DNA of 64,000 nucleotides from Clostridia bacterium (GCA_017934975.1 JAGBIM010000023.1:117757-181756), one strand, 5' to 3'. Positions 24,877 through 34,057 are shown, counted from the stretch's first letter. Notes: generated by a model from the sequence alone, not told the origin. Numbers and translations are program-made.

Positions 24877-27066
24877 ATGACCCTTTCCGGCATCATCGAC
24901 AAGGTCATTTACAAAAACAACGACAACGGCTACACCGTGGCCGCGTTGGAGACCCCCGACGGGGAAGTGACCATCGTAGGGCTTCTGCCCCTGGTGGCGG
25001 AGGGGGAGCAGATCGAGGTGGAGGGCGAGTACAAGCTCAATCCGAAGCACGGTCAGCAATTTGAGGTTTCCTCCTTTTTAAGCCGTCTCCCCGTGGAGGA
25101 AACGGCCATTCTGCGGTATCTGTCCTCGGGCATCGTGAAGGGCGTTCGCACCAAAACCGCAAAGCTTCTGGTGGACGCCTTCGGTCCCAACACCCTGGAC
25201 GTCATCGAAAACGATCCGGAGCAGCTGGTGCAGATCCGCGGCATCTCCCCCGAACGGGCGGAGAAAATTTCCCAGAGCATGAAGGAAACGGTGGGCGTCA
25301 AGACCATTCTTCTGTATTTTCAGCAATTCGGCATGACCCCTTCCGTGGCCTTTAAGATCTACAAGCAGTTCGGTCTTCGGGCCTACGACGTGGTGCGGGC
25401 AAACCCCTACCGCATCTGCGATATTCAAGGGGTTTCCTTTGAAAAGGCAGACCGCATCGCGGAACAGATGGGCTACGACCGATCCTCCCCCTCCCGCATC
25501 GACGCGGGCATCGTGTACATTCTCAATCAGAATCTCTTCAACAACGGACATACCTTTATTCCCAAACAGAAGCTGATTCCCCTTGCGGCGGAATTTCTGG
25601 ACGCGGATCGGGATACGGTGGAAGGGCGCATTGACGATCTGTGCGGCTGGAACGGAGAGTTGTACTATCTCCCCGAAATCGGCAACACGGACGGGGTGTA
25701 TCTGCGGTGGGTCTACGAAAGCGAAAAGAACATTACCAACCGGGTTCTTCTGGCCTCCCGTCTGGGAAGCGAATATCCGGGGAATTTCAAGAAAGATATT
25801 GCCCGCATCGAAAAGGATCTGGGCATTGAATTCGACGAAAAACAGGCCCGCGCCGTCAAAGAATCCTGCTGTCATCAGATGATGATCCTCACGGGCGGTC
25901 CCGGTACGGGAAAGACCACCACCCTTAACGGCATTATCCGAATTCTGGAATCCAACGGAGAAAAGGTGGGCCTTGCCACCCCCACGGGACGGGCGGCAAA
26001 ACGCATCACCGAGCTGACGGGGCGGGAAGCCAAGACCATCCACCGCCTTTTGGAATACACCCAAACGGGGGCGGAGCGGTGCTTCCAACGCAATCACGGC
26101 AACCCGCTGGATTTCGACGCGGTCATCATCGACGAATGCTCCATGGTGGATCTGTGGCTCTTCGACCATCTGTTGGACGCCCTTCCCCTTTCCTCCCGCC
26201 TGATTTTGGTGGGAGACGTGAACCAGCTGCCTCCCGTAGGCCCGGGAAGCGTGCTGAAGGACATTCTCTTCAGTGATTGGGTACCCTACGTGGAGTTGAC
26301 GGAGATCTTCCGTCAGGCACGGGAAAGCCTCATCGTCACCAACGCCCACGCGGTTTTGCACGGAGAGATGCCCGTACTGAACGAAACGAAAAACGATTTC
26401 TTTTTCCTACAGGCAAACCATCCCCAGGCCGCCGTGAATTTAGCGGTGGAGCTGGCCGCCCAACGGCTCCCTGCCGCCTACGGATTTTCCCCCGACACGG
26501 ACATTCAGGTTCTGTCCCCCACCCGGAAAGGAACCTGCGGAACCATTCTGCTGAATCGGGAACTGAGGGAACGGATCAACCCTGCGGGATACAACAAAAA
26601 GGAGCTGACCTTCCGGGACACGGTCTTCCGGGAAGGGGACAAGGTCATGCAGATCCGCAACAACTACGATCTGATCACCGAACGGGACGACGGCGTGTTG
26701 GACGCGGGGATCTACAACGGGGACCTCGGTATCGTGGAAACGGTCATTCCCGCCCAGGAAAGCATCGTGGTCCGATTTGACGACAAACGGGTCACCTACA
26801 CCAACGAGACTTTGGAAGAGCTGGAGCCCGCCTACGCCATCACCGTCCATAAAAGCCAGGGCAGTGAATTCAAGGCGGTGATTCTGACGGTCTCCGAAGG
26901 GGCGGATCTGCTCTTTACCCGAAACCTGCTTTACACCGCCATGACCCGCGCCAAGCAGTTGCTGATTTTGGTGGGATCCCCCGCCCGCCTCAGCTACATG
27001 ATCCAAAACGTTTCCACCGACAAGCGGTACAGCGGGCTGAAATTTATGCTGAAAGCGTTGAACTGA
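24877..27066 (+). CDS. recD2: RecD2-type ATP-dependent DNA helicase
   Basis: A 729-residue SF1B 5'-3' helicase of the RecD-like family not associated with RecBC. The N-terminal half contains an OB-like region and tandem helix-hairpin-helix segments (about 80-230; LVQIRGISPERAEKIS). Motif I is GGPGTGKTTTLNGI near residue 340, motif II is IDECSMVD, and the UvrD-like C-terminal domain ends with AYAITVHKSQGSEFKAVIL and TAMTRAKQLLILVG. It follows leuS by 36 bp with GAAAGGAGG. Probably acts in replication-fork or mismatch repair. Confidence 0.95.
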   Translation: MTLSGIIDKVIYKNNDNGYTVAALETPDGEVTIVGLLPLVAEGEQIEVEGEYKLNPKHGQQFEVSSFLSRLPVEETAILRYLSSGIVKGVRTKTAKLLVDAFGPNTLDVIENDPEQLVQIRGISPERAEKISQSMKETVGVKTILLYFQQFGMTPSVAFKIYKQFGLRAYDVVRANPYRICDIQGVSFEKADRIAEQMGYDRSSPSRIDAGIVYILNQNLFNNGHTFIPKQKLIPLAAEFLDADRDTVEGRIDDLCGWNGELYYLPEIGNTDGVYLRWVYESEKNITNRVLLASRLGSEYPGNFKKDIARIEKDLGIEFDEKQARAVKESCCHQMMILTGGPGTGKTTTLNGIIRILESNGEKVGLATPTGRAAKRITELTGREAKTIHRLLEYTQTGAERCFQRNHGNPLDFDAVIIDECSMVDLWLFDHLLDALPLSSRLILVGDVNQLPPVGPGSVLKDILFSDWVPYVELTEIFRQARESLIVTNAHAVLHGEMPVLNETKNDFFFLQANHPQAAVNLAVELAAQRLPAAYGFSPDTDIQVLSPTRKGTCGTILLNRELRERINPAGYNKKELTFRDTVFREGDKVMQIRNNYDLITERDDGVLDAGIYNGDLGIVETVIPAQESIVVRFDDKRVTYTNETLEELEPAYAITVHKSQGSEFKAVILTVSEGADLLFTRNLLYTAMTRAKQLLILVGSPARLSYMIQNVSTDKRYSGLKFMLKALN

Positions 27067-27067
27067 T

Positions 27068-27907
27068 ATGGAACTGACGAATCCTTCTTTCATCAAAGAC
27101 CTTCTGGAGCGGCACGATTTCCGCTTTTCCAAGACCTTTGGGCAGAATTTTCTTATCACCAAGCAGATTCCCGAAAAAATCGCCGCTTCGGCAGATTTGG
27201 ATGAAAAGACCACGGTTTTGGAGATCGGTCCCGGCATCGGATGCCTGACCCGCTGTCTGGCGGAACGGGCAAAAAAGGTGATCTCCGTGGAGATCGACGA
27301 TCGGCTTCTTCCGCTTTTGCGGGAAACCTTGGGGGGTCTGGACAACGTGCAGATCGTACACAACGATATTCTGAAAACCGACCTGCACGCCCTTTTGGGC
27401 GGGGAAGAAAAGCTGGCGGTCTGCGCCAATCTTCCCTATAACATCACCACCCCCATTCTGGTCTATCTTCTGGAAGGCGGGCTGAAATTTGAATCGATCA
27501 CCGTCATGGTGCAAAAGGAAGTGGCCCAGCGGTTTTGCGCGGAAAAGGGATCGAAGGATTACGGTGCCATCACCCTGTTTCTGAATTATTACACCAAGCC
27601 GAAAATGCTTTTTTCCGTGGGTGCGGGCAATTTTATGCCCCGTCCCCGCGTTGACTCGGCGGTGTTGCAATTACGATCCATCGAGCCCCCCGTTGAAACG
27701 GATCCGAAAGCCCTGTTTGCCCTTATCCGCGCCGCCTTTTCCATGCGACGCAAGACCCTGCAGAACACCTTGGCCTCAGCAGGCATCCCGAAAGAACGCA
27801 CCGCCGCCGCTCTGGAGAAGATGGGAAAATCCCCCACCGCACGGGGCGAAGAGCTGGACCTGAAGGACTACGCAAACCTGGAAGCATTGCTCCGTAACGA
27901 AACCTGA
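27068..27907 (+). CDS. rsmA: 16S rRNA dimethyladenosine methyltransferase
   Basis: RsmA/KsgA dimethylates the two adjacent adenosines near the 3' end of 16S rRNA, late in small-subunit assembly. The 279-residue protein has the N-terminal KTFGQNFLI segment, SAM motif I VLEIGPGIGCLTRCLAE, acidic SVEIDDRLLPLL, and catalytic motif IV NLPYNITTPI. It begins one base after the recD2 stop and ends the long smc operon at a strong bidirectional terminator. Confidence 0.97.
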   Translation: MELTNPSFIKDLLERHDFRFSKTFGQNFLITKQIPEKIAASADLDEKTTVLEIGPGIGCLTRCLAERAKKVISVEIDDRLLPLLRETLGGLDNVQIVHNDILKTDLHALLGGEEKLAVCANLPYNITTPILVYLLEGGLKFESITVMVQKEVAQRFCAEKGSKDYGAITLFLNYYTKPKMLFSVGAGNFMPRPRVDSAVLQLRSIEPPVETDPKALFALIRAAFSMRRKTLQNTLASAGIPKERTAAALEKMGKSPTARGEELDLKDYANLEALLRNET

Positions 27908-27911
27908 GCAT

Positions 27912-27946
27912 AAAAAATCTCCGCAGAGCACTGCGGAGATTTTTTT
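27912..27946. terminator. Bidirectional terminator between rsmA and the lipoprotein gene
   Basis: Arms ATCTCCGCAG (27917-27926) and CTGCGGAGAT (27931-27940) with loop AGCA, preceded by six A and followed by seven T, so it works for both convergent units. Confidence 0.93.
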
Positions 27947-27956
27947 ATATTCCCGT

Positions 27957-29189
27957 TTATTTTTTCGTAGTTCCGATCAGATCAAACAGATCGTGGAGGT
28001 TTGCGGGTGCGTAAACGTCCAATGCTTCCAGATTGAACTGATAGGAAAGATCCGCCTTCCAATCCTTGATGGTCGTCTCGAAATCTTCGGCGTACAGTGC
28101 CTTGAAGATCAGACTTTCCACGTCGTTGAAGTAGGCTTCCTTTTCCGTGGCGTCGTAGCGCTTGACGATCCAGATGGCGTTGCTGCCCGTAATGGCCTGA
28201 ACGTCCCCGTCCTTCATGGCAAAAATCTTATTTACCACACCGTCTTCCACGGTAATGTTGTAATAGGTAGCCAGGGTTTCGCTGAAAACACCCTTGTCGC
28301 TGATCACCAGCCCGTCTTCCACCATAGCCTTGTTCTGGGCTTCGTAGGCCTGTTTCTGGGAAACGGTCAGCTTTTCATCGGAAAGGTCCTTGTAATCTTC
28401 GGAATATTTTGCCAGAACCTCTTCAAAGGGCACGCCGTTGTCCAATTCCGCAAGGGCCGCGTCCCGCTTGGCGTAAACTTCGTTCAGCTTTTTCTCGCCG
28501 TATTTGTTTCCGTCGGAATCCTGGGTGGCAAAAATGACGTACTTAAAGCGAGCGTAATAATTTTCGAAATACTCCTGCTTATCCTCTTTGGTCACTTCCA
28601 GAGGTCCACCTTCGCCGTAATAATATTCGATCAGCTTCTCCGTCTTGGTGTTGCAGGCAACGATGTTCCAGAATTCATCGTAGCTCAACCCCAGAGTCTG
28701 ACGGATGGTATTGAACCCGTCGTGGCCGTAAAGGGCGATCCAGTCGGACTGAATGAGGGCGTCCACCGTTTTGATCTCGTCTTCCGAAAGCTTCAGCCCC
28801 AGTTCGTTGAACTTCTCTTCCACGAACAGATAGGTCATATATTGCTCCTGTGCCGTAGAAACGATGGCCTGGGACAGGGTATCGGGCGCGGTGAAAAGGG
28901 TGCTTTCCAGCATTTTATCCCAAGTGGGAGCATTGCTTCCAAGCTGAGAGGAGATGGACGTGATATACGCGTAATAATAGTCCCGCAACCACTGCAGATA
29001 ATACAGATAAGGAGCCTTGCCGTATTCCACGGTTTCGCCGTTTTTCTTGGCGGTGAGGATGTAGGTAATCTCCGATTCCTTTTCCTGATTGGTCAATTTA
29101 TACCCGTCGGACTGTTCCGACCCGGAGCAACCTGCAAAGAGGGCCGCCGTCATCACGAGGACGAGCAAAAGAGCGAGAATTTTTTTCAT
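27957..29189 (-). CDS. Parvulin-like lipoprotein (PrsA/SurA-type foldase)
   Basis: A 410-residue exported lipoprotein. The signal peptide ends in the lipobox LFAGC (Cys20). A long helical region follows, as in SurA_N/PrsA chaperones. The central to C-terminal part resembles a divergent parvulin isomerase: ARFKYVIFAT, ALAELDNGVPFEEVLAKYSED, and MKDGDVQAITGSNAIWIVKR. Probably assists folding of secreted proteins at the outer membrane face. Parvulin active-site residues are not all recognisable, so isomerase activity is uncertain. Single-gene unit with its own promoter and terminator. Confidence 0.82.
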   Translation of the reverse strand: MKKILALLLVLVMTAALFAGCSGSEQSDGYKLTNQEKESEITYILTAKKNGETVEYGKAPYLYYLQWLRDYYYAYITSISSQLGSNAPTWDKMLESTLFTAPDTLSQAIVSTAQEQYMTYLFVEEKFNELGLKLSEDEIKTVDALIQSDWIALYGHDGFNTIRQTLGLSYDEFWNIVACNTKTEKLIEYYYGEGGPLEVTKEDKQEYFENYYARFKYVIFATQDSDGNKYGEKKLNEVYAKRDAALAELDNGVPFEEVLAKYSEDYKDLSDEKLTVSQKQAYEAQNKAMVEDGLVISDKGVFSETLATYYNITVEDGVVNKIFAMKDGDVQAITGSNAIWIVKRYDATEKEAYFNDVESLIFKALYAEDFETTIKDWKADLSYQFNLEALDVYAPANLHDLFDLIGTTKK

Positions 29190-29242
29190 GGAACCGATTC
29201 CTTTCCGATTCGCAAACCTGCGAACGATACGTTAATAGATAC

Positions 29243-29271
29243 AGTATACCAAAAAAACGGAAAAAAGTCAA
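29243..29271 (-). promoter_or_regulatory. SigA promoter of parvulin-like lipoprotein gene
   Basis: Minus strand TTGACT (29266-29271), 17-bp T-rich spacer, TATACT (29243-29248), about 54 bp before the start codon. Confidence 0.75.
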
Positions 29272-29455
29272 TATATTAAGTTTGACAAAGATGCAAGAAA
29301 ATCCCCCGATTCTCACGATTCCTCCTCTTCTAAGGGAAATTTTGAAAGAAAACCGAAAATTCCCAATTCTTTGACACGCATTCTTCACAAATAATAGGTA
29401 TAATACAGAAAAAAGGATCAATCGGCGTTTGATAAAACGCACGAAAGGATACCGT

Positions 29456-29899
29456 ATGAAAAAATCACTTCTCTTGTTTGTGCTTTTGTTTCTTTTTTCC
29501 TTTTCTGCCTGCGGCGTCTCCGAGACCGATACGGGAGCGGAAGATCTGTCCACCCTGCGGGAAGCCTTTCTGAAACGGGGAAACTCCGTCACGGGATACG
29601 AGGTGGACGAAATTGAAGATTTCGACGGGCTGAAGTTCTTCGCCGTCCGCGTCTGCCTGAACACCGACGACGCGGTGAAGGTAGACGATTACGTCTGGTT
29701 TGAAGCGAATATTTCTCTTTACGCCACCCAAGAAGAGGCCGACGAGGCCTATCGGATCAACCAAGAAACGGGGCTGGGCGGAAAATGCCTGCAAGAAGGC
29801 AGAATTTTAATGTATTGGCTGAACAATGATCCCTTTGAGGATCTTTACAAGGAAGTATTTTACGACGTTTTTCCGTCGAACAAGGAGGGTAATCCATGA
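29456..29899 (+). CDS. Small lipoprotein, function unknown
   Basis: 147 residues from ATG 29456, which follows GAAAGGAT. The N-terminus is a lipoprotein signal (KKSLLLFVLLFLFSFSAC, Cys20 region). The mature part is acidic with one predicted alpha/beta domain (LKFFAVRVCLNTDDAVKV, EANISLYATQEEADEAYRI). Not recognised as a family. Its stop overlaps the start of an AraC-type regulator (ATGA), so the two are translated together. It may act as an extracellular sensor or substrate of the regulated process; this is inference. Confidence 0.78.
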   Translation: MKKSLLLFVLLFLFSFSACGVSETDTGAEDLSTLREAFLKRGNSVTGYEVDEIEDFDGLKFFAVRVCLNTDDAVKVDDYVWFEANISLYATQEEADEAYRINQETGLGGKCLQEGRILMYWLNNDPFEDLYKEVFYDVFPSNKEGNP

Positions 29900-30660
29900 A
29901 TCTGCAACCCGTTTTCATCAATCATTTTGACGCGCGAAGCCTGCAACCGGGAGAAGCGGAAGGCCCTTGGATGCTGCCCGGATATCAGTTCTGCTACGTC
30001 ACCGAAGGAGCAGGCATAATCCGCACCCGATCCGGAGCCTTTTCCGTAAATGCGGGAGAAGGATTTCTGGCCTTCCCTCTCAAAGAATTTTCCTGCGAAG
30101 CAACGGGGGCCGTGCCTCTGGAATATCTTCGGATCGCCTTTGACGGAGCGGACGTCGAAGAGCTCTGCAAGGACGTGGGGCTGTCTCCCGAAGAGCCCGT
30201 CTTTGCCGACGGCGAGGATTTTGCCATCCGCAACGCTCTGCTGGCTCTGTGGGAGATCTTGCCAGAGCAGCATAATCGGAAATACGAGGTCCTTTCCCGC
30301 TTCTACGCCGTTTTTGCCCAATTCCCGCTGAAGGAAGACAAAAATTACGTGGAAAAGGCGAAAAATTACATCCTTTCCCGCTATCCCTATCCCATCCGCA
30401 TCGAAAATCTCGCCAACCACGTGGGGCTGGACCGTACGTATCTGTTCAAGCTCTTCGTCAAGGAGGAAGGGGTTTCTCCGCAAGAATTTCTGATTCGTTA
30501 TCGGCTGAGCGTTGCCGCGTTGCAACTGAAGCAGACCGACCTTTCCGCGGCACAGATCGCCGCCTCCTGCGGATTCGGCGACGCACCCTCGTTTTGCAAG
30601 CACTTCAAGGCCCGCTACGGATGCTCCCCCCTGGCCTACCGCAAATCTTCCGAAAAATAA
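29896..30660 (+). CDS. AraC-family transcriptional regulator
   Basis: A 254-residue regulator. The N-terminal cupin-like sensor (about 1-140) shows MLPGYQFCYVTEGAG and NAGEGFLAFPLKEF. The C-terminal double helix-turn-helix (about 155-250) shows IRIENLANHVGLDRTYLFKLF, SPQEFLIRYRLSVAA and IAASCGFGDAPSFCKHFKARYGCSPLAYR, the family signature. Such regulators usually sense sugars. Translationally coupled to the small lipoprotein upstream; no sugar gene is adjacent, so the target is unknown. Confidence 0.93.
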   Translation: MNLQPVFINHFDARSLQPGEAEGPWMLPGYQFCYVTEGAGIIRTRSGAFSVNAGEGFLAFPLKEFSCEATGAVPLEYLRIAFDGADVEELCKDVGLSPEEPVFADGEDFAIRNALLALWEILPEQHNRKYEVLSRFYAVFAQFPLKEDKNYVEKAKNYILSRYPYPIRIENLANHVGLDRTYLFKLFVKEEGVSPQEFLIRYRLSVAALQLKQTDLSAAQIAASCGFGDAPSFCKHFKARYGCSPLAYRKSSEK

Positions 30661-30692
30661 ACCGATCCGGCAAATCTGCAACGGAACAAGAC

Positions 30693-30737
30693 AAAACTAC
30701 CCGCAGAGGCTTCATTCCTCCTCGGGTAGTTTTTTTG
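30693..30737. terminator. Bidirectional terminator after AraC gene
   Basis: Outer arms AACTACCCG (30695-30703) and CGGGTAGTT (30723-30731), with an inner GAGG/CCTC pairing, followed by T7 and preceded by A4. It serves the AraC gene and the convergent small gene. Confidence 0.85.
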
Positions 30738-30746
30738 TCGATATTT

Positions 30747-30950
30747 TCAAATGAAATCAATTCGGCCTTCCCGCAGACGGCGCAACGCCGTGGCACTGCG
30801 GGCCACCGCCTCCAGTTCGTCCCGGGAACGGTTCACGTAATCCAGCACCTTCTCTTTCTGTTCTGCGGAAAGCTCCGCGTAAAAACGCGAGGCGGTCAGA
30901 TCCTCCGCCAATTCCGCGCGGAAGGCGTGAAGCAAGATTTTTTTTCGCAT
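30747..30950 (-). CDS. Small hypothetical protein, 67 residues
   Basis: Start ATG 30950 is preceded by AAAGGTGG. The predicted product is fully helical and charged (HAFRAELAEDLTASRFYAEL, EQKEKVLDYVNRSRDELEAV) with no membrane segment or cysteines. It resembles small cytoplasmic proteins of unknown role in clostridia but no family is recognised. Flanked by a bidirectional terminator downstream. Confidence 0.66.
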   Translation of the reverse strand: MRKKILLHAFRAELAEDLTASRFYAELSAEQKEKVLDYVNRSRDELEAVARSATALRRLREGRIDFI

Positions 30951-31115
30951 AAAAACCACCTTTCTTCGCCTTCTATTGTCTCCCAAAGAGGGCAAAAAGA
31001 GGGTAGAATTTTTTTCCTTATGGCTTTTTTTCGAATTTCTTTGTGAAATCTGTACAAATCCAACGGATAAAAATTATAAAAAACGCTGAATCTTGTTTCT
31101 TTTTCATAAATACTA

Positions 31116-31144
31116 TTTACATTTCGGCAATAATATAGTATAAT
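31116..31144 (+). promoter_or_regulatory. SigA promoter of EF-G-like gene
   Basis: TTTACA (31116-31121), 17-bp spacer, perfect TATAAT (31139-31144). Predicted start near 31151, leaving a leader of about 115 nt. Confidence 0.75.
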
Positions 31145-31150
31145 ATTATT

Positions 31151-31255
31151 ATCGGGTCTTCCCTTTCGGCTGCACGGAAGGGATCTCCCACCGACGGAAG
31201 CGGCAGGAACCGCCCGCGGGAACGTCCGATCCCAAAGGGATCCGACGGAAAGGAG
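31151..31255 (+). promoter_or_regulatory. Structured 5' leader of EF-G-like gene
   Basis: The GC-rich leader can form several hairpins. The strongest has 11-base arms (31223-31233 and 31237-31247, loop AAA, one C-C mismatch) and ends directly at the ribosome binding site GGAAAGGAG. GGGATC at 31180-31185 could instead pair with GATCCC at 31228-31233, giving an alternative fold. It matches no riboswitch class I know. Confidence 0.45.
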
Positions 31256-31266
31256 TATAGAAGATT

Positions 31267-33273
31267 ATGCAGTACAAAACCGAAAACATCCGCAACGTAT
31301 GCCTTCTCGGACACGGAGGAAACGGAAAGACCTCATTGGTAGAGGCATTGCTTTATTATACGAAGGGAACCGACCGACTGGGAAAGATCGCCGACGGCAA
31401 CACCGTGTGTGACTTTGATCCCGAAGAGATCAAGCGCGGCTCGGGCATTTCCGCCGCCCTGGCTCCCGTGGAATGGAAGGGCAACAAGATCAATCTGATC
31501 GACACCCCGGGATACTTCGACTACGAAGGAGAAGTGCTGCAGGGTCTGAAAGCCGCCGACGCCGCCGCCATCGTGGTTTCCGCAAAGAACAACCTGCACG
31601 TGGGCACCGAAAAGGCTTATAAATATTGTCAGAAGAAGAATATGCCCAACATCTTCGTGGTCACCAAGATCGACGAAGAAAACGGGGACTTTATGAAGGT
31701 CTATACCGCCCTGCGTCAGCAGTTCGGTATGCGCGTTTGCGCGCTGACCTATCCCGTCATCGGAAACGGCAAGGTTCTGGGTATGATCGACCTGTTGAAG
31801 ATGACCTACCGCACCGTGGAGGGTACCACCGCCAACGACGCCCCCATCCCCCCCGCTCTGGCCGACACGGTCAAGCGTCTGAAGGACGAACTGAACGAAG
31901 CGCTGGCCGAAACCAACGAAGAGCTGATGGAAAAATATTTTGAAGAAATCCCCTTCACCGACGAGGAAGTGCAGACCGCCCTCTCCGTGGGGATTCGCCG
32001 CAGAGCCCTTCTGCCCGTTCTCTCCTGCTCCAACATGACGCTGAACGGCTTGGAATCCATCCTCAACGCCATGGTAGACGTTCTGCCCGCTCCCACCCCC
32101 GCAGAAGCCAACGGCACGGGTGTTTACATCTTCAAGACCGTAGCCGACGCCTTCGGGAAGATTTCTTATTTCAAGGTTCTGTGCGGCACCGTCAAATCGG
32201 GCATGACCCTCAGCGACGGCAAATCCGGCACGGGAGAAAAATTCGGCCACATCTACGTGATGAAGGGCAAAAAGCAGATTGAAGTGGAAGAGCTGTCCGC
32301 CGGCGATATCGGCGCCGTGACCAAACTCTCCGCCTCCACCGAAAGCGTACTTACCTCCGGGATCAAGATCGACGTGGATCCCATCGAATATCCCGTTCCC
32401 AACCTGAAAATGGCCATCACCGCCAAGAAGAAGGGGGACGAAGAAAAGATTTCCCAGGGTCTCCAGAAGATGATGGAAGAAGACAAAACCTTTACCTATT
32501 CTATGGATCCCGAAACCAAAGAACAGATCCTCTGCGGCATGGGCGAAGCACAGATCGAAGTGATCTGCTCCCGTCTGAAGGCCCGCAACGGCGTGGACGT
32601 GGAACTGAAAGCACCCCGCATCGCATACCGGGAAACCATCCGCAAGAAGGTCAAGGTTCAGGGTAAGCATAAGAAACAGTCGGGCGGCCACGGCCAGTAC
32701 GGCGACGTGTGGATCGAATTCGAACCCTGCGTCAGCGAAGAACTGGTCTTCGAAGAAAGCATCTTCGGCGGCGCCGTTCCCAAGAACTACTTCCCCGCCG
32801 TGGAAAAGGGCCTTCGGGAATGCACCGCAAAGGGCGTTTTGGCCGGCTATCCCGTAGTAGGGCTGAAAGCCACCCTCGTGGACGGCTCCTACCATGACGT
32901 AGACTCCTCGGAAATGGCCTTCAAAACCGCCGCAGGCATCGCCTTCCGGGAAGGTCTTCCCAAGGCTGCGCCCTGCATTCTGGAACCCATCGGTATGCTG
33001 AAGGTGGTCATCCCCGACGGCATGATGGGCGACATCATCGGCGATATCAACAAGCGCCGCGGACAGATCATGGGTATGGACCCCGCCGCCGATCAGGGCT
33101 GGACGGAGGTCACCGCGGAAATCCCCATGTCCGAAACCGCCACCTACGCCATCGACCTGCGCTCCATCACCCGCGGAAGAGGCGTGTTCACGCTGGAATT
33201 CCTCCGCTATCAGGAAGCGCCCATGAACGTTGCCGAACAGGTCATCGCCGACGCCGCCAAGGCTGCGGAATAA
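31267..33273 (+). CDS. EF-G-like translational GTPase
   Basis: A 668-residue elongation factor G-like protein. The P-loop GHGGNGKTSLVEAL (15-28) differs from the AHIDAGKTT of canonical EF-G and matches the secondary EF-G-like branch. G2 reads RGSGIS, G3 DTPGYFDYEG, G4 TKID. Domains II, III, IV and V follow in order; KKQSGGHGQYGDVWIEFEP and a C-terminal RGRGVFTLEFLRYQEAP are typical of domains IV and V. Single-gene unit, not in a str operon (rpsL-rpsG-fusA-tuf), so it is probably an accessory factor, perhaps for ribosome recycling or stress; the exact role of this branch is unsettled. Confidence 0.9.
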   Translation: MQYKTENIRNVCLLGHGGNGKTSLVEALLYYTKGTDRLGKIADGNTVCDFDPEEIKRGSGISAALAPVEWKGNKINLIDTPGYFDYEGEVLQGLKAADAAAIVVSAKNNLHVGTEKAYKYCQKKNMPNIFVVTKIDEENGDFMKVYTALRQQFGMRVCALTYPVIGNGKVLGMIDLLKMTYRTVEGTTANDAPIPPALADTVKRLKDELNEALAETNEELMEKYFEEIPFTDEEVQTALSVGIRRRALLPVLSCSNMTLNGLESILNAMVDVLPAPTPAEANGTGVYIFKTVADAFGKISYFKVLCGTVKSGMTLSDGKSGTGEKFGHIYVMKGKKQIEVEELSAGDIGAVTKLSASTESVLTSGIKIDVDPIEYPVPNLKMAITAKKKGDEEKISQGLQKMMEEDKTFTYSMDPETKEQILCGMGEAQIEVICSRLKARNGVDVELKAPRIAYRETIRKKVKVQGKHKKQSGGHGQYGDVWIEFEPCVSEELVFEESIFGGAVPKNYFPAVEKGLRECTAKGVLAGYPVVGLKATLVDGSYHDVDSSEMAFKTAAGIAFREGLPKAAPCILEPIGMLKVVIPDGMMGDIIGDINKRRGQIMGMDPAADQGWTEVTAEIPMSETATYAIDLRSITRGRGVFTLEFLRYQEAPMNVAEQVIADAAKAAE

Positions 33274-33290
33274 TCAAGTAAATACGTTAC

Positions 33291-33323
33291 GAAGCCCCGA
33301 CCGTTTGGTCGGGGCTTCTTTTT
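33291..33323 (+). terminator. Terminator after EF-G-like gene
   Basis: Twelve-base perfect arms (33291-33302 and 33307-33318, arm GAAGCCCCGACC), loop GTTT, followed by T5. Confidence 0.93.
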
Positions 33324-33352
33324 CCACGGGAGTGGAAGATAACATTTTCGGT

Positions 33353-34057
33353 GTCAATCCCCTCAGTCATCTGCGATGACAGCTCCCCTTACTAAGGGGA
33401 GCCTTTTCGCTACGCCACGCACGCCGATTTCGCATTGTTCAAAGATTTCTCTTGGAATAGAGCAAAAAGTATTTTCGTTTGTTTTGCGCCTCTGTTCGAA
33501 ACCCCTTCCCCCGCCACGCCGCACTACGGCGACGCGGCGGTCCCCCTTCCCCTTTGCGTGGCGCAAAGGAGACGGCAAAACCGAGGGGCGTCCCCTTCCG
33601 TCGGGCGTTAAAAGAGAGATGTTCCTTGAAAAGTTTTGTAAAAGACCTGCTCGGCATCCCATCAAGGCTCCCATTACACCGTAGAGACAACCCTTTGCGC
33701 GTCGTTTATCCATTTCTCACCGTTTATGCAGATCTTATGTCAGCGTACAAGCAGAAGAACTTGACACAGGGGTCTGCCGTCCACTTCCCTGCCCAAGGGA
33801 AGGGGAAGGGGGACCGACGGAAAGGAATTGCGAAGCAGTTGCTTTTCGTTGGTGGAAGGGGTTTGCTTTCGCAAGGAGTGAGTTCCTCTCGGAGAGCAAA
33901 ATAGAAAAACAAACGCGGCACACAATAAGCCCCCCTTAGCAAGGGGATGAGTGAGACTCTAAAAATCCAAGTCGGAGACGTGGAATTTTTAGCTAAGTCG
34001 AACTTATGCAGTAGCAAAGCGGAGCTGGTGGCACCGCAGGTGCCGGAAGGGATTGAC
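33353..34057. repeat. 705-bp inverted-repeat-bounded element carrying a nested element
   Basis: Bounded by GTCAATCCC (from 33353) and its complement GGGATTGAC (ending 34057). Inside each end is a hairpin of the CTCCCCTTACTAAGGGGAG type (33372-33392) or CCCCCTTAGCAAGGGG (33929-33945). The middle (33499-33864) is a second, related inverted-repeat element. Small open frames inside are Pro/Arg/Gly-rich artefacts. Together with a 186-bp relative at 42227 this looks like a mobile non-autonomous repeat. No transposase is present. Confidence 0.6.
33499..33864. repeat. 366-bp MITE-like element, related to the two 258-bp copies
   Basis: Starts AAACCCCTTCC and ends GGAAGGGGTTT. Its left arm (hairpin CTTTGCG/CGCAAAG near 33552-33568) closely matches the left arm of the element at 63707, and its right arm (from about 33770) matches that element's right arm. 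The centre is longer and unrelated. It lies within the 705-bp element, suggesting insertion of one element into another. Confidence 0.65.

Noticed and set aside
29372..29411. TTGACA and TATAAT before the small lipoprotein gene
   Set aside because: The hexamers are about 22 bp apart, too far for a normal SigA promoter; left unannotated.
33376..33904. Several 60-140 residue frames rich in Pro, Arg and Gly in the repeat region
   Set aside because: They translate the inverted-repeat elements in several frames; no ribosome binding sites. The same peptides recur at 35644-35931 and 63605-63968 because the DNA is repeated.
33353..34057. Possible CRISPR array
   Set aside because: Repeats are inverted, unequal in spacing and few; no cas genes.
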